Positions 6,405 to 14,209 of a DNA stretch of 17,858 nucleotides are shown here, in pieces. The stretch is taken from assembly GCA_041690995.1 (NCBI GenBank), contig JBEPVM010000036.1:1-17858 (forward strand), given 5' to 3'. Numbering within the stretch: the stretch's first letter is position 1; every line of letters begins with the position of its first letter. The stretch comes from UBA4722 sp041690995 (GTDB taxonomy: Bacteria; Pseudomonadota; Gammaproteobacteria; DSM-16500). The notes below the pieces were generated by a model. The model saw only the letters and a list, made by a program, of their open reading frames with translations, was not told the DNA's origin and did not search any database. Both the position numbers and the translations under genes were made by a program.

Positions 6405-7485
6405 ACCGAAAATGAACTACATCGCCATCTTGCACGATATATTCTTTGCCTTCGAGTCGCCATTTGCCCGCATCTTTAGCGCCTTGTTCACCCTGGTAGC
6501 GAAGGTAATCCTCATAAGAAATAATTTCTGCGCGAATAAAACCTTTTTCAAAATCCGTATGAATAATGCCTGCGGCTTGAGGTGCAGTAGAACCTTTGTG
6601 AATTGTCCATGCACGTACTTCCTGGACGCCAGCCGTAAAATACGTCTCTAATCCCAGCAATTGATAGCTTGCATGAATCACGCGATCAAGGCCTGGTTCT
6701 GTTAAGTGGAGTTCATTTAAAAATTCTTTTTTTTCTGTATCGTCTAATTCAGCGATCTCCGCTTCGAGCGAAGCACAAACGGCAACGAGGCCCGCATTTT
6801 CTTTGTCTGCCAATTGCTGAACCTGAGTGAGCAATGGATTATTCGTAAAGCCATTTTCTGCAACATTCGCAATATAAAGTGTTGGTTTTAGAGTAAGTAA
6901 TTGTAATAGCTTTAAGCGTTCTTTTTCTTCTTTTGTGAAGGATAAAGCTCTCGCTGCCTGTCCTTCGTTTAATTGTACACGGACTTTTTCAAATAAAGTG
7001 ACATCGAAAAGCGCTATTTTATCGCCGCTTCTCGCTTGTTTGTTGACGCGCAATAAAGCACGCTCGATTGTTTCTAAATCTGCTAATGCGAGTTCTGTAT
7101 TAATAATCGCAATATCATCAAGCGGAGAAATTTTACCATTGACATGAATGACATCATCATTTTCAAAACAACGCACAACATGCACTGTTGCATCGGTTTC
7201 ACGGATGTTAGCTAAAAATTTATTGCCAAGACCTTCACCTTGCGATGCACCTTTGACTAATCCTGCAATATCGACAAATTCGATGGTCGTGGATAAGATG
7301 CGTTGTGGGTTAACAATTTTAGCCAATTTTTCTAAGCGGGGATCAGGCACAGCAACCACACCGACATTCGGCTCAATGGTGCAGAATGGATAATTGGATG
7401 CATCAACCCCCGCTTTTGTTAAACAATTAAAGAGCGTTGATTTGCCTACATTGGGCAAGCCAACGATGCCACATTTGATGCCCAT
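6394..7485 (-). CDS. ychF: YchF (OLA1-type) ribosome-associated ATPase
   Basis: This is a 363-residue OBG-family P-loop protein. G1 is GLPNVGKS (9-16) and G3 is DIAGLVKGAS (72-81). The usual NKxD specificity motif is replaced by NVAE, as expected for the ATP-preferring YchF/OLA1 group. The C-terminal TGS domain (WTIHKGSTAPQAAGIIHTDF onward) is complete. The family binds the ribosome and peptidyl-tRNA hydrolase and is linked to stress responses. In many gammaproteobacteria it sits in prs-rplY-pth-ychF. Here it is alone and faces away from lolB, with only 49 bp between the two starts, and rplY and pth are not in the window. Confidence 0.96.
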   Translation of the reverse strand: MGIKCGIVGLPNVGKSTLFNCLTKAGVDASNYPFCTIEPNVGVVAVPDPRLEKLAKIVNPQRILSTTIEFVDIAGLVKGASQGEGLGNKFLANIRETDATVHVVRCFENDDVIHVNGKISPLDDIAIINTELALADLETIERALLRVNKQARSGDKIALFDVTLFEKVRVQLNEGQAARALSFTKEEKERLKLLQLLTLKPTLYIANVAENGFTNNPLLTQVQQLADKENAGLVAVCASLEAEIAELDDTEKKEFLNELHLTEPGLDRVIHASYQLLGLETYFTAGVQEVRAWTIHKGSTAPQAAGIIHTDFEKGFIRAEIISYEDYLRYQGEQGAKDAGKWRLEGKEYIVQDGDVVHFRFNV

Positions 7486-7534
7486 GGTATTTTATCCAGC
7501 GTATTTTTTTAAAAAACGAATTATACTAGGTTGC

Positions 7535-8137
7535 ATGCGTATTCTAAAACTTTATTTTTTGCTATTGATGCTATTGATAATAGCCTATTTATCCGGTTGT
7601 GCGACCGCGCCTGCTGAACATTACCACGTTATCTCCTGGCAGGAACGTGTGACAATGCTGTCTCATCTTCAAAATTGGAATATGAACGCAGTGGTGGCAG
7701 TGCGGACCCATCCAGGGAATGAAGGGGGTAGTGCGAATTTGCAATGGCATCAGCAGAATAAAGATTACACAATTCTATTATTTGGTTCTTTGGGCTTGAA
7801 TTTAATTAAATTATCAAATCAACAAGGGCATATTCTATTAGAAACAGCCAATGGTACGAAAATAACTGCACCCACGGTAGAAAAACTATTGATGCAGCAA
7901 ACAGGCTGGCAGTTACCTGTTTCAAATTTATATTATTGGATACGGGGGTTACCCGTGCCTTATCAGCCTGCACACAAGCAGTTTGATCAATACTTTCATC
8001 TTGTACGACTGAATCAACAGGGTTGGACAGTCACGTTTTTGCGTTACACGACAGTGAATCATATTGATTTACCCACTAAGATCCTGTTAGAAAATTGGCG
8101 GATAAAAGTAAAAATCAACATTAGGCAATGGCAATAG
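7535..8137 (+). CDS. lolB: Outer-membrane lipoprotein insertase LolB
   Basis: This is a 200-residue lipoprotein. A hydrophobic signal segment (residues 6-18) ends in a lipobox LSGC with acylated Cys22. The mature part aligns with LolB: SWQERV, a beta-rich core, FGSLGLNLIKL, a segment comparable to the E. coli LTGMPIPLNSLRQWILGLP region (LPVSNLYYWIRGLP here), and a C-terminal WRIKVKINIRQW strand. LolB accepts lipoproteins from LolA and inserts them in the outer membrane. I chose ATG 7535 because it puts the signal peptide at the N-terminus; the frame is open further upstream. A TATACT at 7522-7527 is so close that, if used, the mRNA would start at or near the ATG. Only a poor AGG is present as ribosome-binding site. 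In many relatives ispE follows; here a palindromic repeat does. Confidence 0.88.
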   Translation: MRILKLYFLLLMLLIIAYLSGCATAPAEHYHVISWQERVTMLSHLQNWNMNAVVAVRTHPGNEGGSANLQWHQQNKDYTILLFGSLGLNLIKLSNQQGHILLETANGTKITAPTVEKLLMQQTGWQLPVSNLYYWIRGLPVPYQPAHKQFDQYFHLVRLNQQGWTVTFLRYTTVNHIDLPTKILLENWRIKVKINIRQWQ

Positions 8138-8144
8138 GATAAGG

Positions 8145-8350
8145 TGGATTAGTGCGTTGAGGATATTCGTTTAACTGTGTCATTCCCGCGAAGGCGGGAA
8201 CCCATTCTGCCTTGTAACTAAACTTGCCTTAGTCAGTGAAATTTATTTTACTAAAGTCAGCGTAGCCACATGGCAGAATAGGTTCCCGCCTTCGCGGGAA
8301 TGACGCAGTGTTAAATGAATATTCTCGATGCGTCCTTTCGATCTAATCCA
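8145..8350. mobile_element. 206-bp palindromic MITE-like element
   Basis: The outer ends TGGATTAG (8145-8152) and CTAATCCA (8343-8350) are complementary. Inside them, about 55-bp arms pair with a few mismatches and one short length difference (8158-8211 with 8272-8326). Each arm contains its own small hairpin, TTCCCGCGAAGGCGGGAA (8183-8200), inverted at 8283-8300. No coding capacity is seen. The CCCGC-N4-GCGGG unit belongs to a palindromic type dispersed in many proteobacterial genomes. It starts 7 bp after the lolB stop and may also stop lolB transcripts before the tRNA promoter. Confidence 0.85.
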
Positions 8351-8372
8351 TCCTAGCATTGATAAGTTTTCA

Positions 8373-8401
8373 TTGACACTCATTGTGTGAATCATCAAAA
8401 T
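8373..8401 (+). promoter_or_regulatory. Promoter for tRNA-Gln (and probably prs)
   Basis: A perfect TTGACA (8373-8378) is followed after 17 nt by CAAAAT (8396-8401, 4 of 6 consensus). Transcription would begin a few nt before the tRNA at 8412. Confidence 0.6.
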
Positions 8402-8411
8402 AACGACCTAT

Positions 8412-8486
8412 TGGGGTGTAGCCAAGCGGTAAGGCACCGGGTTTTGATCTCGGCATTCCTAGGTTCGATCCCTAGCACCCCAGCCA
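8412..8486 (+). tRNA. tRNA-Gln (anticodon UUG), CCA encoded
   Basis: The acceptor stem TGGGGTG pairs with CACCCCA. The D arm, the anticodon arm CCGGG-TTTTGAT-CTCGG with TTG in the loop, and the T arm with GGTTCGATCC are all present. Discriminator G and CCA are encoded. Its position directly ahead of prs is conserved in other gammaproteobacteria such as Pseudomonas. Confidence 0.96.
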
Positions 8487-8507
8487 TACTTCAGATAAGG
8501 ATTCTTT

Positions 8508-9455
8508 GTGCCTGAAATAATGATTTTTAGCGGCAATGCGAGTCAAGGGTTAGCAACACGCGTTGTGGAGCATCTCGGTCTCCCATTGGGCAAAGCCTTG
8601 GTAGGGCGGTTTAGCGATGGCGAAATCATGGTAGAAATTCAAGAAAACGTGCGTGGCCGCGATATTTTTCTTATTCAATCCACTTCTGCACCTTCCAACG
8701 ATAACTTAATGGAACTCATTATTATGGCAGATGCGTTGCGACGTGCTTCTGCTGCCAGAATTACAGCAGTTGTTCCTTATTTTGGGTATGCGCGCCAAGA
8801 TCGACGTGTACGTTCAGCGCGCGTACCTATTACTGCAAAAATAGTCGCCGACATGATGGCTTCAGTCGGTATTAGCCGCTTGGTAACAGTTGATTTGCAT
8901 GCAGATCAAATTCAAGGGTTTTTCTATATGCCCGTTGATAACTTATATAGCACACCTATCATGTTAGAAGATATTGATGGTAAGCAGTATAAAAATATCA
9001 TGGTTGTCTCGCCCGATGTTGGCGGGGTGATTCGCGCGCGTGCGATTGCCAAGCGGTTAACAGGCGCTGATTTAGCCATTATTGATAAACGCCGTCCTCA
9101 GCCGAATGAAGCACAAGTGATGCATATCATTGGAGATGTGAAAGACCGCGAATGTATTATTGTCGATGATATTGTTGATACAGCAAGTACACTTTCTAAA
9201 GCAGTCGATGCTTTAAAAGAACATGGCGCATCTAAAGTGGTTGCTTATATCACGCATCCAGTTTTATCAGGCAAGGCGATTGCAAATATTGAAGCTTCAT
9301 CACTGGATGAATTAATTGTGACAGATACGATAGCGTTGCAGGACAGGGCGCTTCACTCTAAACGTATTCGCCAAATTACATTAAGCCACATGATTGCAGA
9401 AGCGATTCGGCGAATTAGTGGCGCGGGATCGCTGAGCCGGATGTTTTTAGATTAA
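8508..9455 (+). CDS. prs: Ribose-phosphate pyrophosphokinase
   Basis: This is a 315-residue enzyme that makes PRPP from ribose-5-phosphate and ATP for nucleotide, histidine, tryptophan and NAD synthesis. The sequence follows the E. coli enzyme throughout: FSDGE, ENVRGRDIFLIQST, YFGYARQDRR (91-100), the metal-binding His131 in DLHADQIQGFF, the catalytic-loop region DKRRPQPN (193-200), and the PRPP loop DDIVDTASTL (220-229). In the PRPP loop AS replaces the GG or AG seen in many homologues. The start is GTG, with AAGGA 6 nt upstream, and the next Met is only at codon 5. It begins 21 nt after the tRNA and is probably cotranscribed with it. The usual followers rplY and pth are absent. Confidence 0.97.
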   Translation: MPEIMIFSGNASQGLATRVVEHLGLPLGKALVGRFSDGEIMVEIQENVRGRDIFLIQSTSAPSNDNLMELIIMADALRRASAARITAVVPYFGYARQDRRVRSARVPITAKIVADMMASVGISRLVTVDLHADQIQGFFYMPVDNLYSTPIMLEDIDGKQYKNIMVVSPDVGGVIRARAIAKRLTGADLAIIDKRRPQPNEAQVMHIIGDVKDRECIIVDDIVDTASTLSKAVDALKEHGASKVVAYITHPVLSGKAIANIEASSLDELIVTDTIALQDRALHSKRIRQITLSHMIAEAIRRISGAGSLSRMFLD

Positions 9456-9694
9456 AAGCCAATATCCCGCATATTGTACTAATTTAGTCTGTTTTGAAAA
9501 ATAGACCTGAAATTTTTATTATTATTAACGAGATACCTCACCTCTGTTGATATTTATTTGCAAAAATTACAGTCAATTACAGGCTTTTTGATAGTGATTC
9601 TGTAATGGAATGCCCTTATAGCATCTTGTCCGGAGTAAGAGGAAAATAACCTATACCTAAAACAAAAGACGCACTTCACCAAGGAACCTATCCC

Positions 9695-11107
9695 ATGAAG
9701 CCAGTTAATTCTTTGTTAGTCTATATGAAAACAATCAATGTATTATTTCTAAGTATGATTTTAGTGTCTCCCGTGCATGCTTTTAAAACGGAAGAAGATC
9801 CTAACAGTGCGATTGCAACACAAGATAAAGCGGATGTATTACAAAAAGAAGATATTGATCGCTTTACCAATGCTATCGCGCAAATTAAAGATTTCTATGT
9901 ACAAAAAACCAGTGATAAAAAATTATTAGAAAATGCTATTCGCGGTATGTTAAGCGGCTTAGATCCGCATTCTGAATATTTAGATGAAGATTCTTACAAA
10001 ACATTATTAATGATAACGACAGGCGCATTCGGTGGGTTAGGGGTCGAAGTAACAGGTGAGTATGGCGTATTGAAAGTGATTAGCCCTATTGATGATACCC
10101 CGGCAGCAAAAGCAGGTATGAAACCAGGTGATTATATTGTTGCGATCAATAATAAATTAGTGAGTGAGATGTCATTGAGCGAAGCAGTGGATAGCATGCG
10201 TGGGGAAAAAGGTACAGCAGTAACGCTGACTATCATCCGAAAAGGAGACAAAACGCCTATCACCTATAAACTGACGCGTGACACGATTCATATTTCGAGC
10301 GTAAAAAGCAATATGCTTGAGAATGGTTTTGGTTATGTACGCATTAGTGAGTTTCAAGAACCGACAGCCGATTTGATGACAGCCGCGATCAAGAAATTGA
10401 AAAAAGAAGCAGGGGGGGCGCTCCGAGGATTAGTGCTGGATTTACGTAATAACCCTGGCGGCTTACTGGAAGTCGCTGTGCAAGTATCTGATCTCTTTTT
10501 AAATAATACGAAAACACATCAGTATCATGATCTGATTGTTTACGCAGAAGGTCGTTTTCCCAATGCAAAATACAGCGCGAAGACAACGCGTGTGGATGAT
10601 ATATTGAATGGCGCACCTTTAGTTGTTTTAGTGAATGCAGGTTCTGCTTCTGCATCTGAAATTGTGGCGGGTGCGTTGCAAGACTATCATCGGGCTATTA
10701 TTGTGGGCATGAATAGTTTTGGTAAGGGTTCTGTGCAGACAATATTACCGCTCGATGATAAGCATGCAATTAAATTAACGACAGCCCTTTATCACACACC
10801 CTCAGGTCGTATTATTCAAAATAAAGGAATTATACCTGATGTGGTTGTGGATGACTTGAAAGTAGAGGGCAATAAAATTGATACAGCAATGCTGGCACCG
10901 ATTAGGGAATTTGAATTAAAAGGTCATCTCGCAGGTAAAAAAAGCACGGATACCACAGAACACAGTTCGGATGAAAAAGTGGATGCTGTTGGGTTGGCGC
11001 AATCTGATTTTCAGCTTTACCAAGCTGTTAAAGTTCTCAAAACAATAACTATGCTTGATAAAGAGCAGGATATCATGACAGCACAACATGCTTCAGCGTC
11101 AAATTAA
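9695..11107 (+). CDS. ctpA: S41-family carboxy-terminal processing peptidase (CtpA type), exported
   Basis: This is a 470-residue serine protease. The signal peptide ends at about Ala29 (hydrophobic MKTINVLFLSMILVSPVHA, cleavage before Phe30), so it acts in the periplasm. A PDZ domain spans about 110-185 (GGLGVEV ... GMKPGDYIVAIN). The S41 core contains LDLRNNPGGLL, then NAGSASASEI with catalytic Ser319, and FGKGSVQ with general base Lys344, at the spacing seen in Prc. The C-terminal tail is polar. The start ATG has AAGGA about 9 nt upstream; the Met at codon 11 has none. Family members trim periplasmic and cell-wall-associated proteins. A 7-G run at 10411-10417 is read through in frame. Confidence 0.92.
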   Translation: MKPVNSLLVYMKTINVLFLSMILVSPVHAFKTEEDPNSAIATQDKADVLQKEDIDRFTNAIAQIKDFYVQKTSDKKLLENAIRGMLSGLDPHSEYLDEDSYKTLLMITTGAFGGLGVEVTGEYGVLKVISPIDDTPAAKAGMKPGDYIVAINNKLVSEMSLSEAVDSMRGEKGTAVTLTIIRKGDKTPITYKLTRDTIHISSVKSNMLENGFGYVRISEFQEPTADLMTAAIKKLKKEAGGALRGLVLDLRNNPGGLLEVAVQVSDLFLNNTKTHQYHDLIVYAEGRFPNAKYSAKTTRVDDILNGAPLVVLVNAGSASASEIVAGALQDYHRAIIVGMNSFGKGSVQTILPLDDKHAIKLTTALYHTPSGRIIQNKGIIPDVVVDDLKVEGNKIDTAMLAPIREFELKGHLAGKKSTDTTEHSSDEKVDAVGLAQSDFQLYQAVKVLKTITMLDKEQDIMTAQHASASN

Positions 11108-11140
11108 TTGCATAGGATTCCCATTGCCTTCATTGACAGA

Positions 11141-11485
11141 TCATGTTTTGAGTTCTGGTTCTCTGGGGGGGTGTTCTACTGTTACAGAGTTACAGCTCAC
11201 GTTAGAACACAGGCTAAAACAAGGACATAAGCTATTGTAAAGCCAGGCAAATACGACACCCATAGTAACTCCTTGAAGCAAACCCCATCCTAAACCAAAA
11301 AAACCGCCTTTCAATGAAGCTTCATAACCTGGATATAAAGCAGACCAAGTTTGCACAAGACTCGTATTATAATCCCAAACCCAGGCTGCCCAGGCAACCG
11401 CCATCATGACAATGCCGGCAATAATGCCGAGTGTGCCACTGAAAGCAATAATATTTAACCGTGAGCAGGTACATTTCCCATTCAT
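11141..11485 (-). CDS. Small two-helix membrane protein of the 'bacteriophage holin'-like family
   Basis: This is a 114-residue protein with two hydrophobic helices, about 12-36 and 60-84. Around them is the pattern LYPGYE...GGFFGLGWGLLQG...AWLYN, which I recognise from small proteins annotated as bacteriophage holin in Legionellales and other bacteria. The tail after residue 85 has four cysteines and ends in a charged stretch. GGGAG lies 8 nt before the ATG. There are no phage genes nearby, so lysis is unlikely to be its job and its function is unknown. It is convergent with the S41 peptidase and divergent from the large protease-like gene. Confidence 0.7.
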   Translation of the reverse strand: MNGKCTCSRLNIIAFSGTLGIIAGIVMMAVAWAAWVWDYNTSLVQTWSALYPGYEASLKGGFFGLGWGLLQGVTMGVVFAWLYNSLCPCFSLCSNVSCNSVTVEHPPREPELKT

Positions 11486-11603
11486 TTTGAATCTCCCTTA
11501 AAAAACCCCATCATACAGAAAATCCTATTTTAACAAAAGGATGAAGACTCGCAAGCTGTGAGTTTTCATTTACCTCTGCTATCTCTATGAAGTCAATCAA
11601 TAA

Positions 11604-11619
11604 ATTAAAGTTGATTTAA
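11604..11619 (+). promoter_or_regulatory. Candidate PmrA-type response-regulator box
   Basis: ATTAAAGTTGATTTAA has two TTAA half-sites 11 nt apart with TT between them. This fits the published Coxiella PmrA consensus CTTAA-N2-TT-N2-CTTAA except for the leading C of each half. It ends 12 nt before the -35 element. The region is AT-rich, so chance similarity is a real alternative. Confidence 0.35.
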
Positions 11620-11631
11620 ATAAATACATTA

Positions 11632-11661
11632 TTGTGAAATATGATATTTTTTTGCTATACT
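11632..11661 (+). promoter_or_regulatory. Extended -10 promoter for the large CE-peptidase-like gene
   Basis: TTGTGA (11632-11637), an 18-nt spacer ending in TGC, and TATACT (11656-11661) form an extended -10 promoter. Predicted transcription starts near 11668, which leaves about 24 nt of leader containing GAGGA. It also excludes the upstream in-frame ATG at 11641. Confidence 0.6.
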
Positions 11662-11691
11662 TCAACTAGAAAGCAAAATGAGGATATAATT

Positions 11692-14175
11692 ATGATGCAA
11701 CGCTCTGATGTCAATGTGAACACTCTGCTAGAAGAAAATACTGTCAAGCGGTTATTTGATCTTGTGTTAGAAACAGCCAGAGGAATGCCTGAGTTACAAG
11801 GCAAATTACCCAGGGACTTCTCTTTTGTTTTTGATTTTGAAACTCTATTGAAAAGAAAAGAATTACCTAAAGAAGACCTTTCTTTAGGAGAGCAAGTAAA
11901 GGCTGAAGAAAAAGCTGCCGAATTAACTAAAGAAAATCGGTTCACAAAATCATTGCACGAGCGCACATGCGATTTAATAACCAATTTAGTGTGTGCACGC
12001 ATAGAAAGCCCTGACACCCTACTACCCACTGATTGTAAATTATTACTTGTTCCTTGTTTTAACCCTTATCATTGGACCGCCAGCACCGTTGGCTTAAGTC
12101 TCACTGACAAGGAAGCTGTTCTAGCGCTTGCGCGGGACAATGCAGAGTTCTATAACGAAAAAAAAATAGCATTAATAAATGCTGGTCACCCCCCTGAAGA
12201 AGTGAAGAGAATAATTCAGAACAATATTAAAAATGCCGTCAAGGAAAAGTATCAATTAAAGAAAAATCCAGCTAAAATCTTGAGGTTATTTACTCCGCCT
12301 GATATACGTTTCTATGATTCACGAGATACTAACAATCCCTTCGGTAATCTTTATTATGATTCAGCCAGATTACAACTTGAGGGAGAGTTTGGTTTACAGA
12401 ATATGCGATGCAGTTATCAAGAGGGAGAAACATGCGGAGACCATTCTGTTTTTAATGTATTTTTTAACGGGTTATTAAACCAGCCTGCTTTTATCAATCA
12501 AGCTGGCTCTGTTACATCGCAAGATTTGCGTGCCATTTCTCAACAACTTCACGCTCTTGCGGTAAAAGAATCACAGTTATACATAAAGATCGCTGAGAAC
12601 GAAGTTGATGACCAAGCTTCTCAGGAGATGAAGGATAAATCTCAAATTGAAAAGAAACGCTTGGAAGATGAAATAGAAAAAATTAAAAAATCAATTCAAG
12701 CAGTTAAACCTGATTTAGAAAAATTATTACGGCGAATGCATCAGTATAATGTTGTACTCGGGTTGGATTTGCCTGAGGTTAATGCATTAGATGCTAAAGT
12801 TGAAGCGGAAGAAAAGCAAGCCAATAGAGATACAGTGAATATTGTCGAGTTTCCTGCAAATAAAATACAAGAAATAGCTAATGTGTTGGAGGAACTCGAT
12901 GATTCTAATGATGCAGTAATCCGAGAAGTGTTAACAGCTCTATTGAAAGAGATCATGATAGAATCTACCCAGGAAGCTTCCCTCTATGATCTGGGGTCGC
13001 TCTATGAACATTTTAAATTAGACAAACAGGTATCGAATGTTTCTTCTGTTGTGGACGCGTTAATAACAAATCAAATGGATAAAATAGCTGCTAATGTCAG
13101 TCAAAAAATAATAGAAAACAGGCTGGCTAAACTCAATAACCCACTTGATATTATCAAGAAACAAGTGACTGATTCCACCAAGCAAATCATTTTATTGCAA
13201 CGTATCGCAGATAGTCTTGTTGAATGGAACACAAAGGGGATAATAACATTATCTAAAGAAAATATAAAAGAAGTGCTTGGCAATGATTGCTCTCTTGAAC
13301 AAAAGGAAGCGGTTGTTAAGGCGGTACAAGCATTATTCAACTTAATGGGTGCTGCCAAATCGGAAATAAAGCACGAAAATATGTATGTTCAAGAAAAAGC
13401 CTTCTCTCTTATTGTAAAGGAAGTTGAGCAATTATTGCAGATAGAAATAGCAGCAAGCCGTACAATATCGTATATTCAGGCTATCTTAGCAGAACTCGAT
13501 ATTTTTTCATCGCAGCCTAATTTAGAAGTGACTTTAGAACGATTGGCGAGTCTGCTAGACAATGTTATTCATGATCCTGACAATAAAAAAGAAGTGATAG
13601 GTAGAGCATTGGGTATCGAGTTGAGTGAAGAAAGTAATCCTCGTGTTGTTGCAAATTTATTAATTGAAAAAAATATGGAATCTATGGTTCGGAAAGAATG
13701 TAAAGAAATTATAGAGAACACGTGTTTTTTGATAGAGCAATACATCGACATTATCAAAAATCGGGTGACTAATCCCGTTATTCAACAAAAAATATTAGAA
13801 AAAATTACGGAACATTTAAACATATTAAATGAAAATAAAGAAAGCGATTTAGATGAAGAAGAAATCGTTGCCTTACTGGGTGACCCAAAATTGTCGGAAG
13901 AAAATGAGCGAGCTGTAGTCAATGCGGCAAAAGAATTAATAGGTCTTGCCACAGATGCTGTCTTTGCCTCAAACCAGAAAAATGATTATTTAAATGCAAT
14001 GAAAGCGCCTATTGTCTTAAGAGAATTACAACTATTTTTGGACAAAAAAACCTCCCAAAAAAATCCGGGATATACTAGTTTGTTTTCCATATTTACTAAC
14101 TGGGTTAAAAATTTTACTACCGCTCAGGCTGATAAGCCGCCTGAGGAGAAAGCGCGATCAAGGCCTAAAAAATAA
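11692..14175 (+). CDS. Putative CE-clan cysteine peptidase (Ulp1/YopJ-like), candidate secreted effector
   Basis: This is an 827-residue protein of no family I can name with certainty. Numbered from the 11692 ATG (GAGGA 7 nt upstream), the N-terminal third shows the order expected of CE-clan peptidases. LLLVPCFNPYHWTAS has His127 in the HW pair of Ulp1 proteins. IRFYDS (Asp209) or LYYDS (Asp223) could supply the acid. YQEGETCGDHSVF has Gln243 and Cys248 in a Q-x4-CG motif. An insertion of about 65-80 helical residues separates His and Asp, and Q to C is one residue shorter than in Ulp1. Residues 318-349 look coiled-coil. Residues 388-783 hold two diverged helical modules 200 residues apart. 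The tail is basic (KARSRPKK). No signal peptide is seen, so a contact-dependent (Dot/Icm-like) route is inferred. Such proteases in intracellular bacteria remove host ubiquitin or SUMO-like proteins; the substrate here is unknown. Confidence 0.6.
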   Translation: MMQRSDVNVNTLLEENTVKRLFDLVLETARGMPELQGKLPRDFSFVFDFETLLKRKELPKEDLSLGEQVKAEEKAAELTKENRFTKSLHERTCDLITNLVCARIESPDTLLPTDCKLLLVPCFNPYHWTASTVGLSLTDKEAVLALARDNAEFYNEKKIALINAGHPPEEVKRIIQNNIKNAVKEKYQLKKNPAKILRLFTPPDIRFYDSRDTNNPFGNLYYDSARLQLEGEFGLQNMRCSYQEGETCGDHSVFNVFFNGLLNQPAFINQAGSVTSQDLRAISQQLHALAVKESQLYIKIAENEVDDQASQEMKDKSQIEKKRLEDEIEKIKKSIQAVKPDLEKLLRRMHQYNVVLGLDLPEVNALDAKVEAEEKQANRDTVNIVEFPANKIQEIANVLEELDDSNDAVIREVLTALLKEIMIESTQEASLYDLGSLYEHFKLDKQVSNVSSVVDALITNQMDKIAANVSQKIIENRLAKLNNPLDIIKKQVTDSTKQIILLQRIADSLVEWNTKGIITLSKENIKEVLGNDCSLEQKEAVVKAVQALFNLMGAAKSEIKHENMYVQEKAFSLIVKEVEQLLQIEIAASRTISYIQAILAELDIFSSQPNLEVTLERLASLLDNVIHDPDNKKEVIGRALGIELSEESNPRVVANLLIEKNMESMVRKECKEIIENTCFLIEQYIDIIKNRVTNPVIQQKILEKITEHLNILNENKESDLDEEEIVALLGDPKLSEENERAVVNAAKELIGLATDAVFASNQKNDYLNAMKAPIVLRELQLFLDKKTSQKNPGYTSLFSIFTNWVKNFTTAQADKPPEEKARSRPKK
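12853..14040 (+). repeat. Two diverged tandem copies of a ~200-residue protein module
   Basis: Unit 1 is about 12853-13440 and unit 2 about 13453-14040, a constant offset of 600 bp. Matching landmarks include ELD, then VV..LI, IIEN....DIIK..VT, LLG or VLG, and AVV.A...L, each about 200 residues apart. The match is seen at protein level and no long DNA identity is apparent, so the duplication is old. Confidence 0.75.
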
Positions 14176-14209
14176 CAAAAATTCTTGACGAACAGGGGTC
14201 TCGCATCCT

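Noticed and set aside
7394..7534. Longer lolB frame starting at 7394
   Set aside because: It runs antisense through the start of ychF and would place the lipoprotein signal peptide internally.
9456..9694. Possible terminator or promoter between prs and the S41 peptidase
   Set aside because: Only 4-bp stems and poorly spaced TTGATA/TTATAG-like hexamers were found; none is convincing.
10411..10417. Seven-G run in the S41 peptidase gene as a phase-variation tract
   Set aside because: The frame is intact, the tract is short, and it lies mid-gene in a housekeeping-type protease.
11546..11574. Hairpin GAAGACTC...GAGTTTTC considered as a terminator
   Set aside because: There is no gene on the plus strand ending just before it, no real T-run follows, and the stem has a mismatch.
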